Origin: Flavobacterium tiangeerense
Lineage (GTDB): Bacteria; Bacteroidota; Bacteroidia; Flavobacteriales; Flavobacteriaceae
Direction: 5' to 3'
Assembly: GCF_007830355.1 (NCBI RefSeq)
Contig: NZ_VLKO01000010.1
Coordinates: 124,001 to 188,000, forward strand
Length of the DNA stretch: 64,000 nucleotides
This document shows, piece after piece, positions 47,211-59,400 of the stretch. A model generated the notes under the pieces. The model was not told the DNA's origin, did not search any database, and was given only the letters and a program-made list of their open reading frames with translations. Position numbers and translations under genes: made by a program. How positions within the stretch are numbered: the stretch's first letter is position 1; every line of letters starts with the position of its first letter.

Positions 47211-47657
47211 TTACTGTTTTTGCATTTCTATGTGTGGGATATCATCTTCCAGATACATCTCACTGGTTTGTACAAAACCGTGGCTTTCGTAAAACTTTTT
47301 TAGGTACAACTGGGCTCCTATTGTGATTTGGCTTTCGCCAAAATGTTTCGCTATGCCCGCAATAGACTCGCGCATTAGATCATGACCCCATTTGCGATCA
47401 CGGTAATTAGCATCAACAGTAACTCTACCTATTGAGGCAAAATCAAAACTTATTCCGGGTTGAAACAATCTAGAATGAGCCACTATTTTACCGTCATAAA
47501 CGCCCATAAGGTGTAAGGCTACTTTATCTTTATCATCTAAGTCAAGGTACACACAGTTTTGCTCAACTACAAAGATCTCGCTTCGTAACTTTAAAATATC
47601 ATATAACTCAAAAACTGTAAGTGCTTCAAATGCTTTTATTTCCCACTGTAGTGTCAT
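47211..47657 (-). CDS. ElaA-like GNAT acetyltransferase
   Basis: A 148-residue acyltransferase of the ElaA branch of the GNAT superfamily. Typical sequences are LRSEIFVVEQNCVYLDLDDKD (residues 24-44), IGRVTVDANYRDRKWGHDLM (76-95) with the acetyl-CoA loop, and KKFYESHGF near the end. The acceptor is unknown. The gene is convergent with the protease gene with a single base between the two stop codons. Confidence 0.85.
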   Translation of the reverse strand: MTLQWEIKAFEALTVFELYDILKLRSEIFVVEQNCVYLDLDDKDKVALHLMGVYDGKIVAHSRLFQPGISFDFASIGRVTVDANYRDRKWGHDLMRESIAGIAKHFGESQITIGAQLYLKKFYESHGFVQTSEMYLEDDIPHIEMQKQ

Positions 47658-47687
47658 GTGCTGTTTTTTTATACAAATTAAAGCAAT

Positions 47688-48671
47688 TTAAGGCTCTTTT
47701 TTAATAATCCGCGCCGATTTTATAATGGATTCTAATTCGTGCATTAAATCCCTTTTATCTTTAGAAGGCGCATAACAAAAACCTTCTAGAATTAGCAATC
47801 GGTTGTATGTAGTGTCTAGTATTGCATAATTGATAAAAGGACCCGACATGAAGTCATTATTCAATTGCCAAGTTCCCTTAGTTTCATAAGCAGTGTATTT
47901 ATTGAGTTTTGTCTTAGAAAAATAAGGAGAATACGCCTCCTCTGTAATCATGTTGGTATGAGGTTCTTTCCCTCTGATGTACAAATTGCCTATAGAATCG
48001 CGCAATTGAATCACCTTTGCACTCCAGTTTTTATCGGTTCTATATTTATCTAGAGGAACTTGGTAGAGCAAGAGACTAGTGTTTCCGCCAATAAATTCTT
48101 TTTTGAGCCACAAGAAATTTCGTTTTTGCAAGACATACACATAACCTGTAGGAACTTGAATGGCTGTATGAAACTTGTTCTCAATAATTTTAGGATCCAG
48201 TAAAGATTGTAAGTTTATTTTTTGACTAGCCGCTATTTCAGCATTTTTAATCATGCTGATCATTTGGGGTGCATTTTGCTCCATGATCGTCACAATATCA
48301 CTAACTGTTCTTCCTGAAATATGAAAAACATTTTGAGGACTAGCGTATTGATTTTTCTTGATTTCAAATTTATTGACCTCGGTTTTTTTAACTACAATTA
48401 TCGCTCGCGTATCGGTCATGAAACCTTCTAAAAGTTTAACGGGATATTGATTGATGTTAAAAAGAGGTTCTTCCTGAGGCAAGCCTATTACTGGCGCAGC
48501 AAATTTATTCCTGATGCTATCTCCTATCTCACCATTCCACAACTGATCTTCAATAATAACCGATATGGTGTTGATTTTACCTGTAGTAATGCGCGGCAAC
48601 GAGCTGTTATCTTTTTGACAAGAAAACACAGAAAATGCCGCAAAAATGAATAAACAATAAAATCGATGCAT
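47688..48671 (-). CDS. DUF4837 family lipoprotein
   Basis: A 327-residue predicted lipoprotein with a signal peptide and lipobox ending FSC (C18). The remainder is a soluble domain that I assign to DUF4837 from its overall look and its setting beside an MltD-like gene in Flavobacteria. Its function is unknown. I start it at the ATG at 48669-48671. A TTG nine codons upstream (48698) overlaps a promoter box, so it is not the start. It lies 47 nt downstream of the transglycosylase gene and may be cotranscribed with it. Confidence 0.75.
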   Translation of the reverse strand: MHRFYCLFIFAAFSVFSCQKDNSSLPRITTGKINTISVIIEDQLWNGEIGDSIRNKFAAPVIGLPQEEPLFNINQYPVKLLEGFMTDTRAIIVVKKTEVNKFEIKKNQYASPQNVFHISGRTVSDIVTIMEQNAPQMISMIKNAEIAASQKINLQSLLDPKIIENKFHTAIQVPTGYVYVLQKRNFLWLKKEFIGGNTSLLLYQVPLDKYRTDKNWSAKVIQLRDSIGNLYIRGKEPHTNMITEEAYSPYFSKTKLNKYTAYETKGTWQLNNDFMSGPFINYAILDTTYNRLLILEGFCYAPSKDKRDLMHELESIIKSARIIKKEP

Positions 48672-48695
48672 TGCTGGGTGTTGTTTAGTAAAACC

Positions 48696-48703
48696 CAAAT
48701 ATA
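48696..48703 (-). promoter_or_regulatory. Candidate -7 element of the DUF4837 gene
   Basis: TATATTTG on the minus strand fits TAnnTTTG and lies 24 nt before the chosen ATG, in the short gap after the transglycosylase gene. Confidence 0.38.
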
Positions 48704-48718
48704 AAGAACAAAGCCGTA

Positions 48719-50731
48719 TTATCCGTTTATTTTTAACTTCATACCTGGTTTGATATCTTCACCACTAATACCGTTCCACTTTTTCAAATCATTGATGGTT
48801 ACACCTGGATATTTTTTAGAAATACTAAATAAGGAATCTCCTTTTTTCACAAAATATTCTGAAGCAGTTTTCGCAGCAGATGTATTTTTCTTTGTTTTAA
48901 AAGTATCTACAGTAGCTTTATCAGTATTGATTGCTATTTCATCCTTGGCAACAATAAGAGATTTTCCTATTGTAATCGTATTATCAGGTAGGTTATTCCA
49001 CGATTTTAATTCGGGAACAGTGGCGCCAAATTTAGTCGCAATTGCACCTAAATTATCTCCTTTTAAAATAACATACTCGACATCTTTACGCAACGGACTT
49101 GTTGCTGCATCTGGTTTAGCATCCGTTTCTTTTGGACTCAATTGCAAAACCAATCCCGCTTGCACAGAAGCAGTAGTTAAGCCATTTAACTTTTGAATCT
49201 CAGTAACTGTCAAATTGTGTTTCTTTGCAATACTTCCCAAGTTATCTCCTTTTTGCACTACATAACTTGAAGCGGTGTTTGACGCATCAACAGCCTTTTC
49301 CTCTTTATTTACTTTAGCATCTGCAAGGGCTGTATTTTTAGAAACCGTATTTTTAGATTCAGACTTTATTTCCTTTAGTGCAGTAGGATCAGTATTGATT
49401 TTTAAACTTCCTCCGTATGCAATATTGTTGCCCTTGATGTGATTCCATTTTTTAATTTCGGCAATAGTTACCCCATATTTTAGAGCTACACTAGCAATAT
49501 TATCCCCTTTTTTAACTTTGTAGTACACACTTTTGGTTGCGGCCAGACTTTCAGTATTAGCTCTAAGACTGTCTTTAACAACAGTTGTTTTAGCTAACAT
49601 AAAGGGTTTTTCACTTTTGTCTTTTTCATATTGTGCGTAGGCATATATTTTGTTTTCGTTTGAGGCAAAAACGGCAACTTTTTCCTGTGGTAATCTTAAA
49701 AAATGGGTTTGATCGTGATAAAAAGGAACCACGTTTAGCTTGTAAGACGGATTTAAAAGCTGTAATTGTGCTACAGGCACATCCAGTAATTCCGATATTT
49801 GTCTGAATGTCATTTGACGCTTGATCATCACCGTATCTGTAGCAAAGTGTTTTACTTTGGCTCTATTAGGAACAATACCATGCTCTTTGTGGTATTCATA
49901 AATATACATGGTTGCTAAAAAAGCTGGTACATAGCCTTGTGTTTCACGGGGTAAATTTTTTCGAATGTTCCAATAATTCTGTTGTCCGCCTGAACGTCTG
50001 ATGGCTTTGGCAACGTTTCCTGGTCCAGAGTTATAAGCTGCTAAAACCAAATCCCAATCTCCAAATATCTTGTACATATTGGTCATATATTGTGTTGCAG
50101 CGTCGCTAGATTTCAGTGGATCACTTCTTTCATCTACATAAGAATCTATTTTAAGACCGTATTGTTTTCCGGTTTGATACATGAACTGCCACAATCCTGT
50201 AGCGCCCATTCGGGAAACTGCTTTAGGATTTAATGCCGACTCAACCACTGCTAGATATTTAATTTCGAGTGGGACATTTTGCTTTGCTAACGCTTCCTCC
50301 ATTAACGGAAAATAATATTCAGAAACTGCCATGAGGCGTTCAAAAGATTTTTTTCTGTTTTTCAAAAAAGATTTGATTAAGTTTTCTAATCCAGGATTGT
50401 ACTCAATATTAAAAGGCGACTTTGCATCCATGGCAGCCAATCTTTGTTTAAGTAAATCTGTAGGCAATTCAAAATCTATGGCAAGATCAAGATTGGTATT
50501 TTTTATTTCTTCAGAGAATGAAGTAAATAAATCAAGATCGTTGAGTTCTTTCATCCACAAACTGTCAACGCGTGCGGCAACTTTGTCGTTTACAAAGGTT
50601 TTCTTGATAGAATCGAGGTACGAAATTTTAGGTACTATTTTTAAAATGGATTGGGTGTCATTTGCATCTTGTGCAAACAAATTAGCCGAAAACAAAAGTA
50701 ATAGTGCAACAGTGGTATTTTTTATATTCAT
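48719..50731 (-). CDS. MltD-like lytic transglycosylase with LysM repeats
   Basis: A 670-residue secreted peptidoglycan enzyme that cleaves glycan strands with anhydro-sugar formation. A signal peptide (1-20, ending NLFAQ) is followed by an SLT catalytic domain (about 125-270) with the catalytic glutamate in LAVVESALNPKAVS, then GATGLWQFMYQTGKQYGL, and the AYNSGPGNVAKAI motif. The C-terminal half carries four LysM modules, each opening with a form of KKGDNIASVA, KGDNLGSIAKK, LKGDNLGAIATK or KKGDSLFSIS, separated by Ser/Thr/Lys-rich linkers. This architecture matches MltD. Confidence 0.93.
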   Translation of the reverse strand: MNIKNTTVALLLLFSANLFAQDANDTQSILKIVPKISYLDSIKKTFVNDKVAARVDSLWMKELNDLDLFTSFSEEIKNTNLDLAIDFELPTDLLKQRLAAMDAKSPFNIEYNPGLENLIKSFLKNRKKSFERLMAVSEYYFPLMEEALAKQNVPLEIKYLAVVESALNPKAVSRMGATGLWQFMYQTGKQYGLKIDSYVDERSDPLKSSDAATQYMTNMYKIFGDWDLVLAAYNSGPGNVAKAIRRSGGQQNYWNIRKNLPRETQGYVPAFLATMYIYEYHKEHGIVPNRAKVKHFATDTVMIKRQMTFRQISELLDVPVAQLQLLNPSYKLNVVPFYHDQTHFLRLPQEKVAVFASNENKIYAYAQYEKDKSEKPFMLAKTTVVKDSLRANTESLAATKSVYYKVKKGDNIASVALKYGVTIAEIKKWNHIKGNNIAYGGSLKINTDPTALKEIKSESKNTVSKNTALADAKVNKEEKAVDASNTASSYVVQKGDNLGSIAKKHNLTVTEIQKLNGLTTASVQAGLVLQLSPKETDAKPDAATSPLRKDVEYVILKGDNLGAIATKFGATVPELKSWNNLPDNTITIGKSLIVAKDEIAINTDKATVDTFKTKKNTSAAKTASEYFVKKGDSLFSISKKYPGVTINDLKKWNGISGEDIKPGMKLKING

Positions 50732-50781
50732 ATTTTTACGATCAAAGACCTATATTTCAAATGATTACAAAGCTTGATTTA

Positions 50782-50789
50782 CAAACTTA
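50782..50789 (-). promoter_or_regulatory. Candidate -7 element of the MltD-like gene
   Basis: TAAGTTTG on the minus strand fits TAnnTTTG, 50 nt before the ATG. No clear -33 box. Confidence 0.35.
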
Positions 50790-50910
50790 ACGGGTTTTTT
50801 CTAAAAAACGTCTTTAAAAAGTGTTAAAAATGCAATAATTGATACATTTATAAGGAATATCTATCGATTTAAGAAAATAAGTGGCGATACCAAACTAAAT
50901 TAGTATCCAA

Positions 50911-50946
50911 AATAAAAAACCTCAACAACTTTTTTCGTTGTTGAGG
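50911..50946 (-). terminator. Rho-independent terminator after pgk
   Basis: CCTCAACAAC pairs perfectly with GTTGTTGAGG around a 7-nt loop. On the minus strand six T residues follow (A-run from 50914). It is about 75 nt beyond the pgk stop. Confidence 0.88.
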
Positions 50947-51022
50947 CCTAGTTTTCAATTAGTAGCCTGTAAAAACTACTTTAAAAATATATTTTTGCAT
51001 TTACAAAGTGGTCTTTGGATCC

Positions 51023-52210
51023 TTATTCAAGGATAGCTGCAATACCAGGAAGTACTCTACCCTCAAGCATTTCTAGCATGGCTCCTCCTCCCGTAGACAC
51101 ATAGCTTACTTTGTGTTCTAGTCCAAATTGTTTTACTGCAGCCACAGAGTCACCACCACCCACAAGTGAAAAAGCTCCCTTGGCTGTAGCCTCGGCAATG
51201 TAATTCCCTAATGTAATAGTTCCATTTGCGAAATTTTCTAATTCAAATACTCCCAAAGGTCCATTCCACAATATCGTTTTAGATTCCATAATCACTTCTT
51301 TAAAAAGGTCTAATGATTTTGGTCCTGCGTCAAGACCTTGCCAGCCATCTGGGATACTATTCACATCCACTACTTGCGTTTGAGCATCATTTGCAAAAGC
51401 ATCTGCCGCTACAACATCAACCGGAAGATGTATTTGAACCCCTTTTTCTTTGGCTAAACGCAAAATTTCTAGTGCTAAGTCTTGTTTGTCATCTTCGCAA
51501 ATAGAGTTTCCTATTTTGCCTCCTAGCGCTTTCACAAAAGTAAAAGTCATTCCACCACCTATGATCATGTGGTCTACTTTATCTAAAATATTTTCGATCA
51601 CAGTAATTTTAGAAGAAACTTTAGAACCACCCAAAACCGCAGTAACTGGTTTTTCACTGTTTTTCAACACTTTATTCAAGCTCTCAATTTCTTTGGCAAG
51701 CAACAACCCAAAACATTTGTGCTCTGGAAAAAACTGTGCGATGATAGTAGTAGATGCATGTGCTCTATGTGCTGTACCAAAAGCATCATTCACATAAATA
51801 TCTCCAAGACTGGCTAATTCTTTGGCAAAAGCTACGTCTCCCGCCTCTTCCTCTGGATGAAAGCGTAAATTTTCAAGAATCAATACGCTTCCTGCTAACA
51901 AGTTTTGCGCAGCCTCTTGAGCCACTTCACCTACACAATTTGATGCAAATTGAACCGGAACACCCAGGATTTCTGAAGTAGTTTGTACAATATGTTGTAG
52001 TGAATATTTGGCTTCTTCCCCTTTTGGTCTTCCTAAATGTGACATTAATATTACGCTTCCGCCTTGCGCTAAAATAGCATCAATAGTAGGTTTGGCTGCT
52101 TCAATACGCGTGGTATCGGTTACTTGGAAATAATCGTCTAGCGGCACGTTAAAATCTACTCGAATGAGCGCTTTCTTATTTTTAAAATCGAAATCTTGTA
52201 CGGTTTTCAT
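51023..52210 (-). CDS. pgk: Phosphoglycerate kinase
   Basis: Glycolytic enzyme that transfers phosphate from 1,3-bisphosphoglycerate to ADP. Signature sequences are [13 protein letters not shown] near the N-terminus, SHLGRPKG, the hinge and nucleotide region [18 protein letters not shown], and the C-terminal [12 protein letters not shown] followed by [11 protein letters not shown]. From the ATG at 52208-52210 (MKTVQDFDF) the protein has 395 residues, the normal size. The frame stays open 16 codons further up but that part overlaps a strong promoter. The gene is monocistronic. Confidence 0.95.
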   Translation of the reverse strand: MKTVQDFDFKNKKALIRVDFNVPLDDYFQVTDTTRIEAAKPTIDAILAQGGSVILMSHLGRPKGEEAKYSLQHIVQTTSEILGVPVQFASNCVGEVAQEAAQNLLAGSVLILENLRFHPEEEAGDVAFAKELASLGDIYVNDAFGTAHRAHASTTIIAQFFPEHKCFGLLLAKEIESLNKVLKNSEKPVTAVLGGSKVSSKITVIENILDKVDHMIIGGGMTFTFVKALGGKIGNSICEDDKQDLALEILRLAKEKGVQIHLPVDVVAADAFANDAQTQVVDVNSIPDGWQGLDAGPKSLDLFKEVIMESKTILWNGPLGVFELENFANGTITLGNYIAEATAKGAFSLVGGGDSVAAVKQFGLEHKVSYVSTGGGAMLEMLEGRVLPGIAAILE

Positions 52211-52246
52211 GTGTATGTTGTTAGTGTTTGTTTTTTCAAGGAGAAA

Positions 52247-52276
52247 CAAATATAGCACTTTTAGTATGGTAACAAA
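52247..52276 (-). promoter_or_regulatory. Promoter of pgk
   Basis: On the minus strand the -33 box TTTG (52273-52276) and the -7 box TATATTTG (52247-52254) are separated by 18 nt, an excellent match to the Bacteroidetes promoter. The ATG is 36 nt downstream. Confidence 0.6.
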
Positions 52277-52423
52277 TTGGTGAAAACCAAAAAATCTACT
52301 TTAGTTACTAACGAAATCGTTATCAATTACGAACTAATAACACAACACTGCTTCGGAGCTACATTAGCTTCCAAAAAATTACATTTAGAATAGCGGCTTT
52401 GAACAAACCTAAAGGATGGAAAC

Positions 52424-52454
52424 AAAAAATCCGATTGTGGGGACAATCGGATTG
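52424..52454 (-). terminator. Rho-independent terminator after sprF
   Basis: ATCCGATTGT pairs with ACAATCGGAT around a 4-nt loop, followed on the minus strand by TTTTTTG. It lies about 22 nt beyond the sprF stop. Confidence 0.88.
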
Positions 52455-52476
52455 TAAGTGGGTTTCGTGCATTGCT

Positions 52477-53439
52477 TTAATCAATAATTGGGTTTTGCGT
52501 ACATGGGCAATCACTTACTCCTTGAAGGAAGTCAAGACCTATAGTCACAACGTGCGTTCCAGAGTTAAAACTCCCTAAACGATTCAAAATTACTTGGTAC
52601 GAATACCCAAAATAAAAATTCGATTTCTTAAATCCTACCATAGGGCCTACGTTAAGCGGTTTTCCTATTTGATCGTTTAAGAATCGGTACGATGCACCTG
52701 CCCATAAATAATCATCATTACGATCGTATTTACGATACTTGATGTTGATATCGGTACTAGAACGTTTGTCACTAGCAAAATATTGGTAGTACACTGAAGG
52801 TTCAAACTCTGACCTGTTGTAGGTTCTACTTCTAAATACATATCCCGAATAAACTTGGTAGTTCCGAACCAAGCTCGGCTCCACTCCGCTAAATTGATCA
52901 ATATCTTTGTCTAAAATGTTACTGGCATTGAAACTCAGGTAATACTCTTTGTTGCGGTATAAGAAACCCACATCAAAATTGTTATTGGCCACAAACCTAT
53001 TGTTGTTAATGGTCGGGTCATTATTGATAGGTTGTAAAGCATCAACATCTATTTTAAAGGTGTTTAAGTTATACGAGATACCAAAAGACAAATACTGCTT
53101 TGAATAATAATCCAAGATAATGTGGTGTGCAAAAGAGGCTTTGATCCCTTGTTGCATGGTATTTCCGTTTTTATCATTGTACGCAGAAATCCCCACACCT
53201 GATTGATCAGCTACCCTAAAATCAGCATAAATAGATTGGTTTTCAGGTGCGCCTTTAATTCCTACCCACTGCGTCAAGCCGTTGGCACGTATCCTCAAGT
53301 TATCCCCAATACCGGCAAAAGTAGGAGAAACCACAAAAGGATTATCCGCAAGATATTGCGTAAAAACGGGCAAGTTTAACTCTTGGCCGTGGCTTGAACC
53401 CACCACCAAGAGCAACATTGAAAGGATGATTTTTTTCAT
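52477..53439 (-). CDS. sprF: SprF, PorP/SprF family outer-membrane protein
   Basis: A 320-residue outer-membrane protein with a signal peptide (1-18, ending SHGQ). Its N-terminus has the family pattern LNLPVFTQYLADNPFVVSPTFAG, and the barrel continues to VVTIGLDFLQG. It is followed 22 nt after its stop by a terminator. It lies 38 nt after a SprB-like gene, the order known for sprB-sprF in Flavobacterium johnsoniae, where SprF is needed to export and anchor the type B substrate SprB. The symbol rests on position as much as similarity. Confidence 0.78.
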   Translation of the reverse strand: MKKIILSMLLLVVGSSHGQELNLPVFTQYLADNPFVVSPTFAGIGDNLRIRANGLTQWVGIKGAPENQSIYADFRVADQSGVGISAYNDKNGNTMQQGIKASFAHHIILDYYSKQYLSFGISYNLNTFKIDVDALQPINNDPTINNNRFVANNNFDVGFLYRNKEYYLSFNASNILDKDIDQFSGVEPSLVRNYQVYSGYVFRSRTYNRSEFEPSVYYQYFASDKRSSTDINIKYRKYDRNDDYLWAGASYRFLNDQIGKPLNVGPMVGFKKSNFYFGYSYQVILNRLGSFNSGTHVVTIGLDFLQGVSDCPCTQNPIID

Positions 53440-53477
53440 TTTACTATTTTTTTTGAGAACATATGCAATTCTCTATA

Positions 53478-56400
53478 TTATCTGTACAATGTGAAATGTC
53501 CAACAAATTCTCGAGCATCTTGTACATTTCTTAATCTAAGGATGTACCAGTAATCTCCCGAAGGTAATTCATTTCCGTTGTATTTACCATTCCAAGACTG
53601 ACCTTCTCTGTATGTGCCTATTTTACGGCCGTATCTGTCAAATACTTCAAAGATTAAATCTTTGTAATTAATTGTATTTGTTGGAGCCCAAGTATCATTA
53701 TTACCGTCCCCATTTGGTGTAAACACATTTGGAATCTTAATATCAATGAACTCAAAGTAACGAGTAGCCGTTGCAGAACAACCATTGGCATCAGTAACCG
53801 TCACCGTGTAATCACCCGATTTGTAAATGATGAAATTACCTTGACTTCCTTGAGGCTCTCCGTTTAAGCTGTATTGGTAGTTACCAAAACCTCCTGAAAC
53901 AGTAGAAACGATCTCATTCAATCCACCATCTGATAAGCTGATTGTAATTGGATTTATTTGATCTACATTAAAGATTACTTGCTTAATACAACCGTTAGTA
54001 TGCCTTACATCAACAGTATGTCTACCTGCACTCAAGTTATTGAATACATTACTAGATTGGAAAGCTAATCCATCAAGCGAGTAATCTAAATCAGCAGGCG
54101 CGTTTCCAACGGCTACCGTAATGGTTACTGAGTTTACTTGACTGTTGTTCACACAATCATAGTTCACATCTGCTACAGGATTAAGCGTTACTGGTTCTCC
54201 TAACATAATAGAAATATCGCTTTCACAACCATTAGCATCACGTATGTACACAATTTGTTCGTTTCCAGATAAACCACTGAAATCAAACTGTGTTTGTGTA
54301 AGCGTTCCTGTAGTGTAGGTTCCGTTCCTATTATTTAAACTTACGCTATATGGAGCAACTCCTCCAGTAATGTTCAAACTAAATGCTCCGTCAGCATCAC
54401 CAGCACAAACTTCTGGAATTGCGCTGTTAGCAATTACATTAGCGAATACAGATCCTGGCTCTCCGATTATTACTCTTCTTGACGGGTTGAAACACCCGTT
54501 TTGATCTTGCACTGTAAAATCATATACACCTGGTCGTAAGTTATCAAAAACAATATCCCCATTTGCATCTGCATCAAAAGTTTGATCTGGATTAGGTGTA
54601 ATCGTAAACGAAATTTTACCTGTTCCTCCAGAAGTAGTTATCGTTAAGCTACCATTTCTTTCCCCTGCACAAGTAACATCAGTTTGCACAACAGAATCAA
54701 TCGTTAATGCTGTAGGTGGTTCTGTAATATTGAAAACTTCACTGTTCAGTACACAATCTCCACTATCAACTCTCACCACATAATTCCCTACTGATAAAAA
54801 TTCAAAGAAACCACTTGATTGAGCAGGTCTTATCACATTATTAGTACTATCTAGTAACGTGTACATGTAATTACCAAGTCCACCTACTGCTTGAACATCT
54901 ATAGATCCTGTATTACTACCTCTACACAATACAACAGTCACATCTTTCTTAGAAAGTTCTAAAGGATCTAATGCAACAATAGCAACGTTATTAGATAGAT
55001 TACTAACACAATTATTAGCATCTCTTACATAGTATTGATGATCTCCTAATCCAACAGAGAAAGTAATCGATGATACAAACGATCCTAATGTTGACACAAA
55101 ATTTGCATCAGTACTGTAATCATAAGGACCAGATCCACCAGTTGCACTTAAAGTTACAGTAGCATCATTAATACATGTTATTCCTGATGTCAAAACTAAT
55201 AATGGTTCAACCTTCGTTGGCTCATTAATTGTAATCGTAGCAGAAGGTACAGAAATACATCCTAAACCATCTATTACAGTAACAGTGTAATTGCCTGCAA
55301 CCAAACCTGAAAATACTGGTGTAGTTTGTGGAGCAGAAGAAAATACAGGATTAGCTGAAACATAATTCAAAATATAAGAATAATTACTACCCTGTCCTCC
55401 TGTTGGTGCGTTTACAACTATTTCACCATTATTATCACCGTTACAAGCTAATATTGGTGCAGTTGCAGCTGCAGTAAAAATAATTGGTGTTGGATTACTT
55501 AAAGTAACAGTAACCGTCTCAGTACATCCACCAGTATCAACCACATTCACATTATAAGTTCCTGGCGTAAGGTTTTCAAACTTAAATTGATAAGATAAAG
55601 GAACACTTACTGATCCTGGTGTTACTCCTACTAATTCATATTGATAACTTCCTGGCCAACCTCCATCACCTGTAGCTGTGATTGAACCATCATTCCCTGG
55701 ATCACAAGTTATTGGTGTTTGTGAAACAGATAGTGTTAAATCTGTAACAGGTCCTTCAATAGTGAAAGATGTCTCCACGTCGCAAGAAGGCAAAGCCAAC
55801 AATCTTGCAGATACAGTGTAAAAACCAACAAGTAAATTTGGAATTGTGATATTTGCACTAGTAGATGTAAGTACTGGACTGGTCGTACCAGTAGGGTCAG
55901 TAATGGTGTATTCAAAAGCACCTGCGTCATCACTAGGATTTAATTGATTATCAACAAAAGTTAAATCAACACTTCCAGTAGTAGTACCAAAACATACCAC
56001 ATTTTGAATATTGCTGGCCACTAGATCAAACGTATTCGGCTCATTCACAATATGAATAGTTCTAATTACACAACCTGTAGCAGGATTTACTACCGTAATA
56101 GTGTAACTACCCACAGTTAAATCAGTGAATTGACCTGTATTGTTCGTAACAGAAACATAAGGTATGACATTTGAAGGTGTTGCTACGATAGTATAATCTA
56201 ATATAACTGGTGAACCACCTGTAAACGTTGCATTAACCTGAATATCTTCATTGTTTACGCAAGTTATTGCGCGAGTAACAGTAACTCCTGAAGGACTTGC
56301 AAAATCAATACCTATAAATGGATTGATTCTCGCGGTATTTGTACCAACACAACCCTTATCATCATATACATTTACAATATAATCACCACCTGCTAAGTTA

Positions 56401-59400
56401 GACTCTTGATAAACATTACTTGTACTAAATTGTACAATAGTATTAGGAGTTCCTACTTTAATGAACTCATAATTTAGATATGTTAAAGATCCTCCTCCTA
56501 CACCAGTAACGGTGATTGTGGCAAGGTTATCAATGTTTCCAGAAGTACAACCAAACTGTAAAATAGTTGGTGCTGGAACCGTAATTAATCCTGGTTCTCC
56601 TACAGTAATTGTTTCCGTAGCATCGCAACCTCTACTAGAAATCACTCTAACCGTATACGGTCCTGCTGCTAAATTACTAAACACGTTTGAAGCTTGCGGT
56701 AATCCTGAGTTAAGGCTATACAAGTATACTGGGTTATCATTAACGCCCGGTGCTGGCGTTGCTATAGTTGCTCTAATTGTTCCATCGCTTCCGCCATTGC
56801 ACGTTACATCGGTTTTAGCCAATGCAAATCCCGTGATATCCGTAGCCGCTTGCAAGTTTACTGGAACAAATGCTTCACATAAAGTTGTTGTATCACGAAC
56901 ACCAATAATATGGTTTCCTGCTGCAACTAGATTGAACCCCGTTACTGCTGCAAAAGGACCACCATCAATATTGTACTCATAGTTTCCTGAACCTCCTGTA
57001 GTGCTTACCGTTATTTGTCCGTCACCGCCAGTACAAGATACTGGAATGCTCACCACTGGTGTAAGGATCAATGGTTGACGTATCACCACTAGTGCCGGTA
57101 CAGTTGTTGGACAACCATTGGCATCTTTTACAGTAACATTATAGCTTCCTGGTGCATTTACTACAAATGTAGGACTTGTTTGAAAACCTCCGCCTATACT
57201 ATAGGTAAACGGAGCTACACCCGTTGGCGGGTTAATAGTAAATGTGTAGGTTCCAGTTAGTGTATCTGGACATTCGCTGTAGGTAGCCACAGTGATATTA
57301 GATGGATTCACATCTGCTAGAATGGTTAGTGGTTTGTTGATAGCACAATCATTTGCATCCATTACGTAAACAATCCAGTTTACATCGGTACCATTGTTTG
57401 TGTCAACAAGAAGTGTATTGCTTAAACTATACGCAGTTGTTGCTGGAGCACCCGCTGTAGCTAGTGCCACTGCATACTTATAATTTAATGTTCCACCTGA
57501 TGCCGTAACCGTAATTGTAGCTTCATCTGTAGTACAGTTGGTATTTGTAGCCGAACTGTTAAAGTCAAGTGCTAACGCAGGCTCAGTAACTGCAAAGTTA
57601 CTTATTGATGCCGCACAACCAGAGGTATTGTCCGTAACTGTAAAGGTGTATGCACCCGCTGGAACTCCAGTGTAACGGATTACATCTCCTACTTGGGTCA
57701 TTGCTCCTAAATTTGGCGATAAATTGAAACTATAATTTGCTGGGGTGATATAATCAGTAACCGTAAACTCAATAATACCTGTACTATCAGTAGTACAATA
57801 CACGTTATTGATGAGTTGAGCTGTTACCGCAATTTTATCCGCCTCTTCTACAAGAATTGCTTTAGTCGTACTACAACCGTTAGCATCTGTAGCTTTAATC
57901 GTATACGTATCAGGTGCTAAATTTGTAAAACTAAATGGCGTACTACTAGGCGCACTTGGTGCAGTGGTAGCAGTTGTAGGTAAAATAATTTCAAATACAA
58001 ACGGACCTACACCACCTGTTACCGTATTTACTGTAACCGTTGCAACTGCTCCGGGTGTGTTACAATAAATAGGAGTAGCCACAAGATCCATATCCGTTGG
58101 TGGTGTATACGGAAGTACATTTGCTGAGCCAGGAAACGTACAACCATTTGCGTCTTTTACTATATAATTTATAGTTTGTGCTGTATTTACGGTAAAGGAA
58201 GGCGAATTTTGATACACAAATCCTCCATTAATACTATAGCTATAAACACCCGTTCCTCCTGTTGGAATAATAGTTACTACTGCATCAATAGGTGCATTAG
58301 CCGTATCACAACCAAATGGTGTTACAGTAGCCGTTGCAGTTAATGCAGCCGGATTACCTATAGTTACTAGAATTGGTGTCGAAACACACAATTTAGCATC
58401 TCTAACCACTATAGAATAAGGACCCACACCTAAACCACTAAATACATTCGATGATTGATACGTTCCTCCGTTAAGACTGTATTCATAAGCCACATTGCCT
58501 CCAGATGGTGTCAAGGTAATTGTTCCATCTGTAGCTCCTATACAACTCACATTTGTAAAAGCTGCAGTAGCCGTAGGAGTAGTATTAGGGGTTACAATCA
58601 CGTCTTGTGATTCTGCTTGACATCCTTGAGAATCAGTCACTCTAAATTTATAAGTACCTGCTGTTGATGTTGTGTAAGGAGAACCAGCAATTACATTATA
58701 ACCACCATTGTTAATATTAACTTCAAAGGTAGTGTACACAGTAGTTCCTCCGTCAGGTACAAGGGTAATGCTAGCTGGTGCAGGACACGTTAAATCTTGT
58801 GTCATATCCGCTTGCAAGGTCAGTTGAGGACGTAAAATATATGAAACTACATTCGAAATACATCCATTTGCATCAGTTACACTAAAATTATAAGTGCCTG
58901 GAGCAGTAATGGTATAAGTTGCATTGGTTTGATTTGAACCATTTACGGTATAAAATTGTGCAGGACCTACCGGAACTGTTGATAATAAGGATAGATCAAT
59001 ATTAATTGGTGCACCTGTATTACAAACTGCTAATGGCGCGCCAATAGATGGCTCGGCATCTAATGAAATAGGTACTCTTACAAAACCGAAACAATCGTTA
59101 GCATCTTTTACGTATACATCGATTAAATCAGGCGTTGCAGCTGTTGCTGACGTGGCAATTGTTTTGGTTACTGAAGTCGAGTAAAATCCTATAGGACTCA
59201 TTCCAGCAGGTACAAAAGCAAATTCAAAGCCTCGTGTACCTCCAGCAATAGTAGTATCATCAACAGTAAGTATAGCTCCTGTAGAGTTACAATTTTGATT
59301 TTTAACGTTAACAATAAGGTTAGTCAAATCTAAAGCCAATGGCTCAGTAATGTCCACAGGATTAGAAGTAACTGTACAAGTTGGATACACCGTTTGGGCA

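Noticed and set aside
56512..56982. 156-codon plus-strand frame within the sprB-like gene
   Set aside because: It is antisense to the SprB repeats; its length follows from the repeat composition of the other strand.
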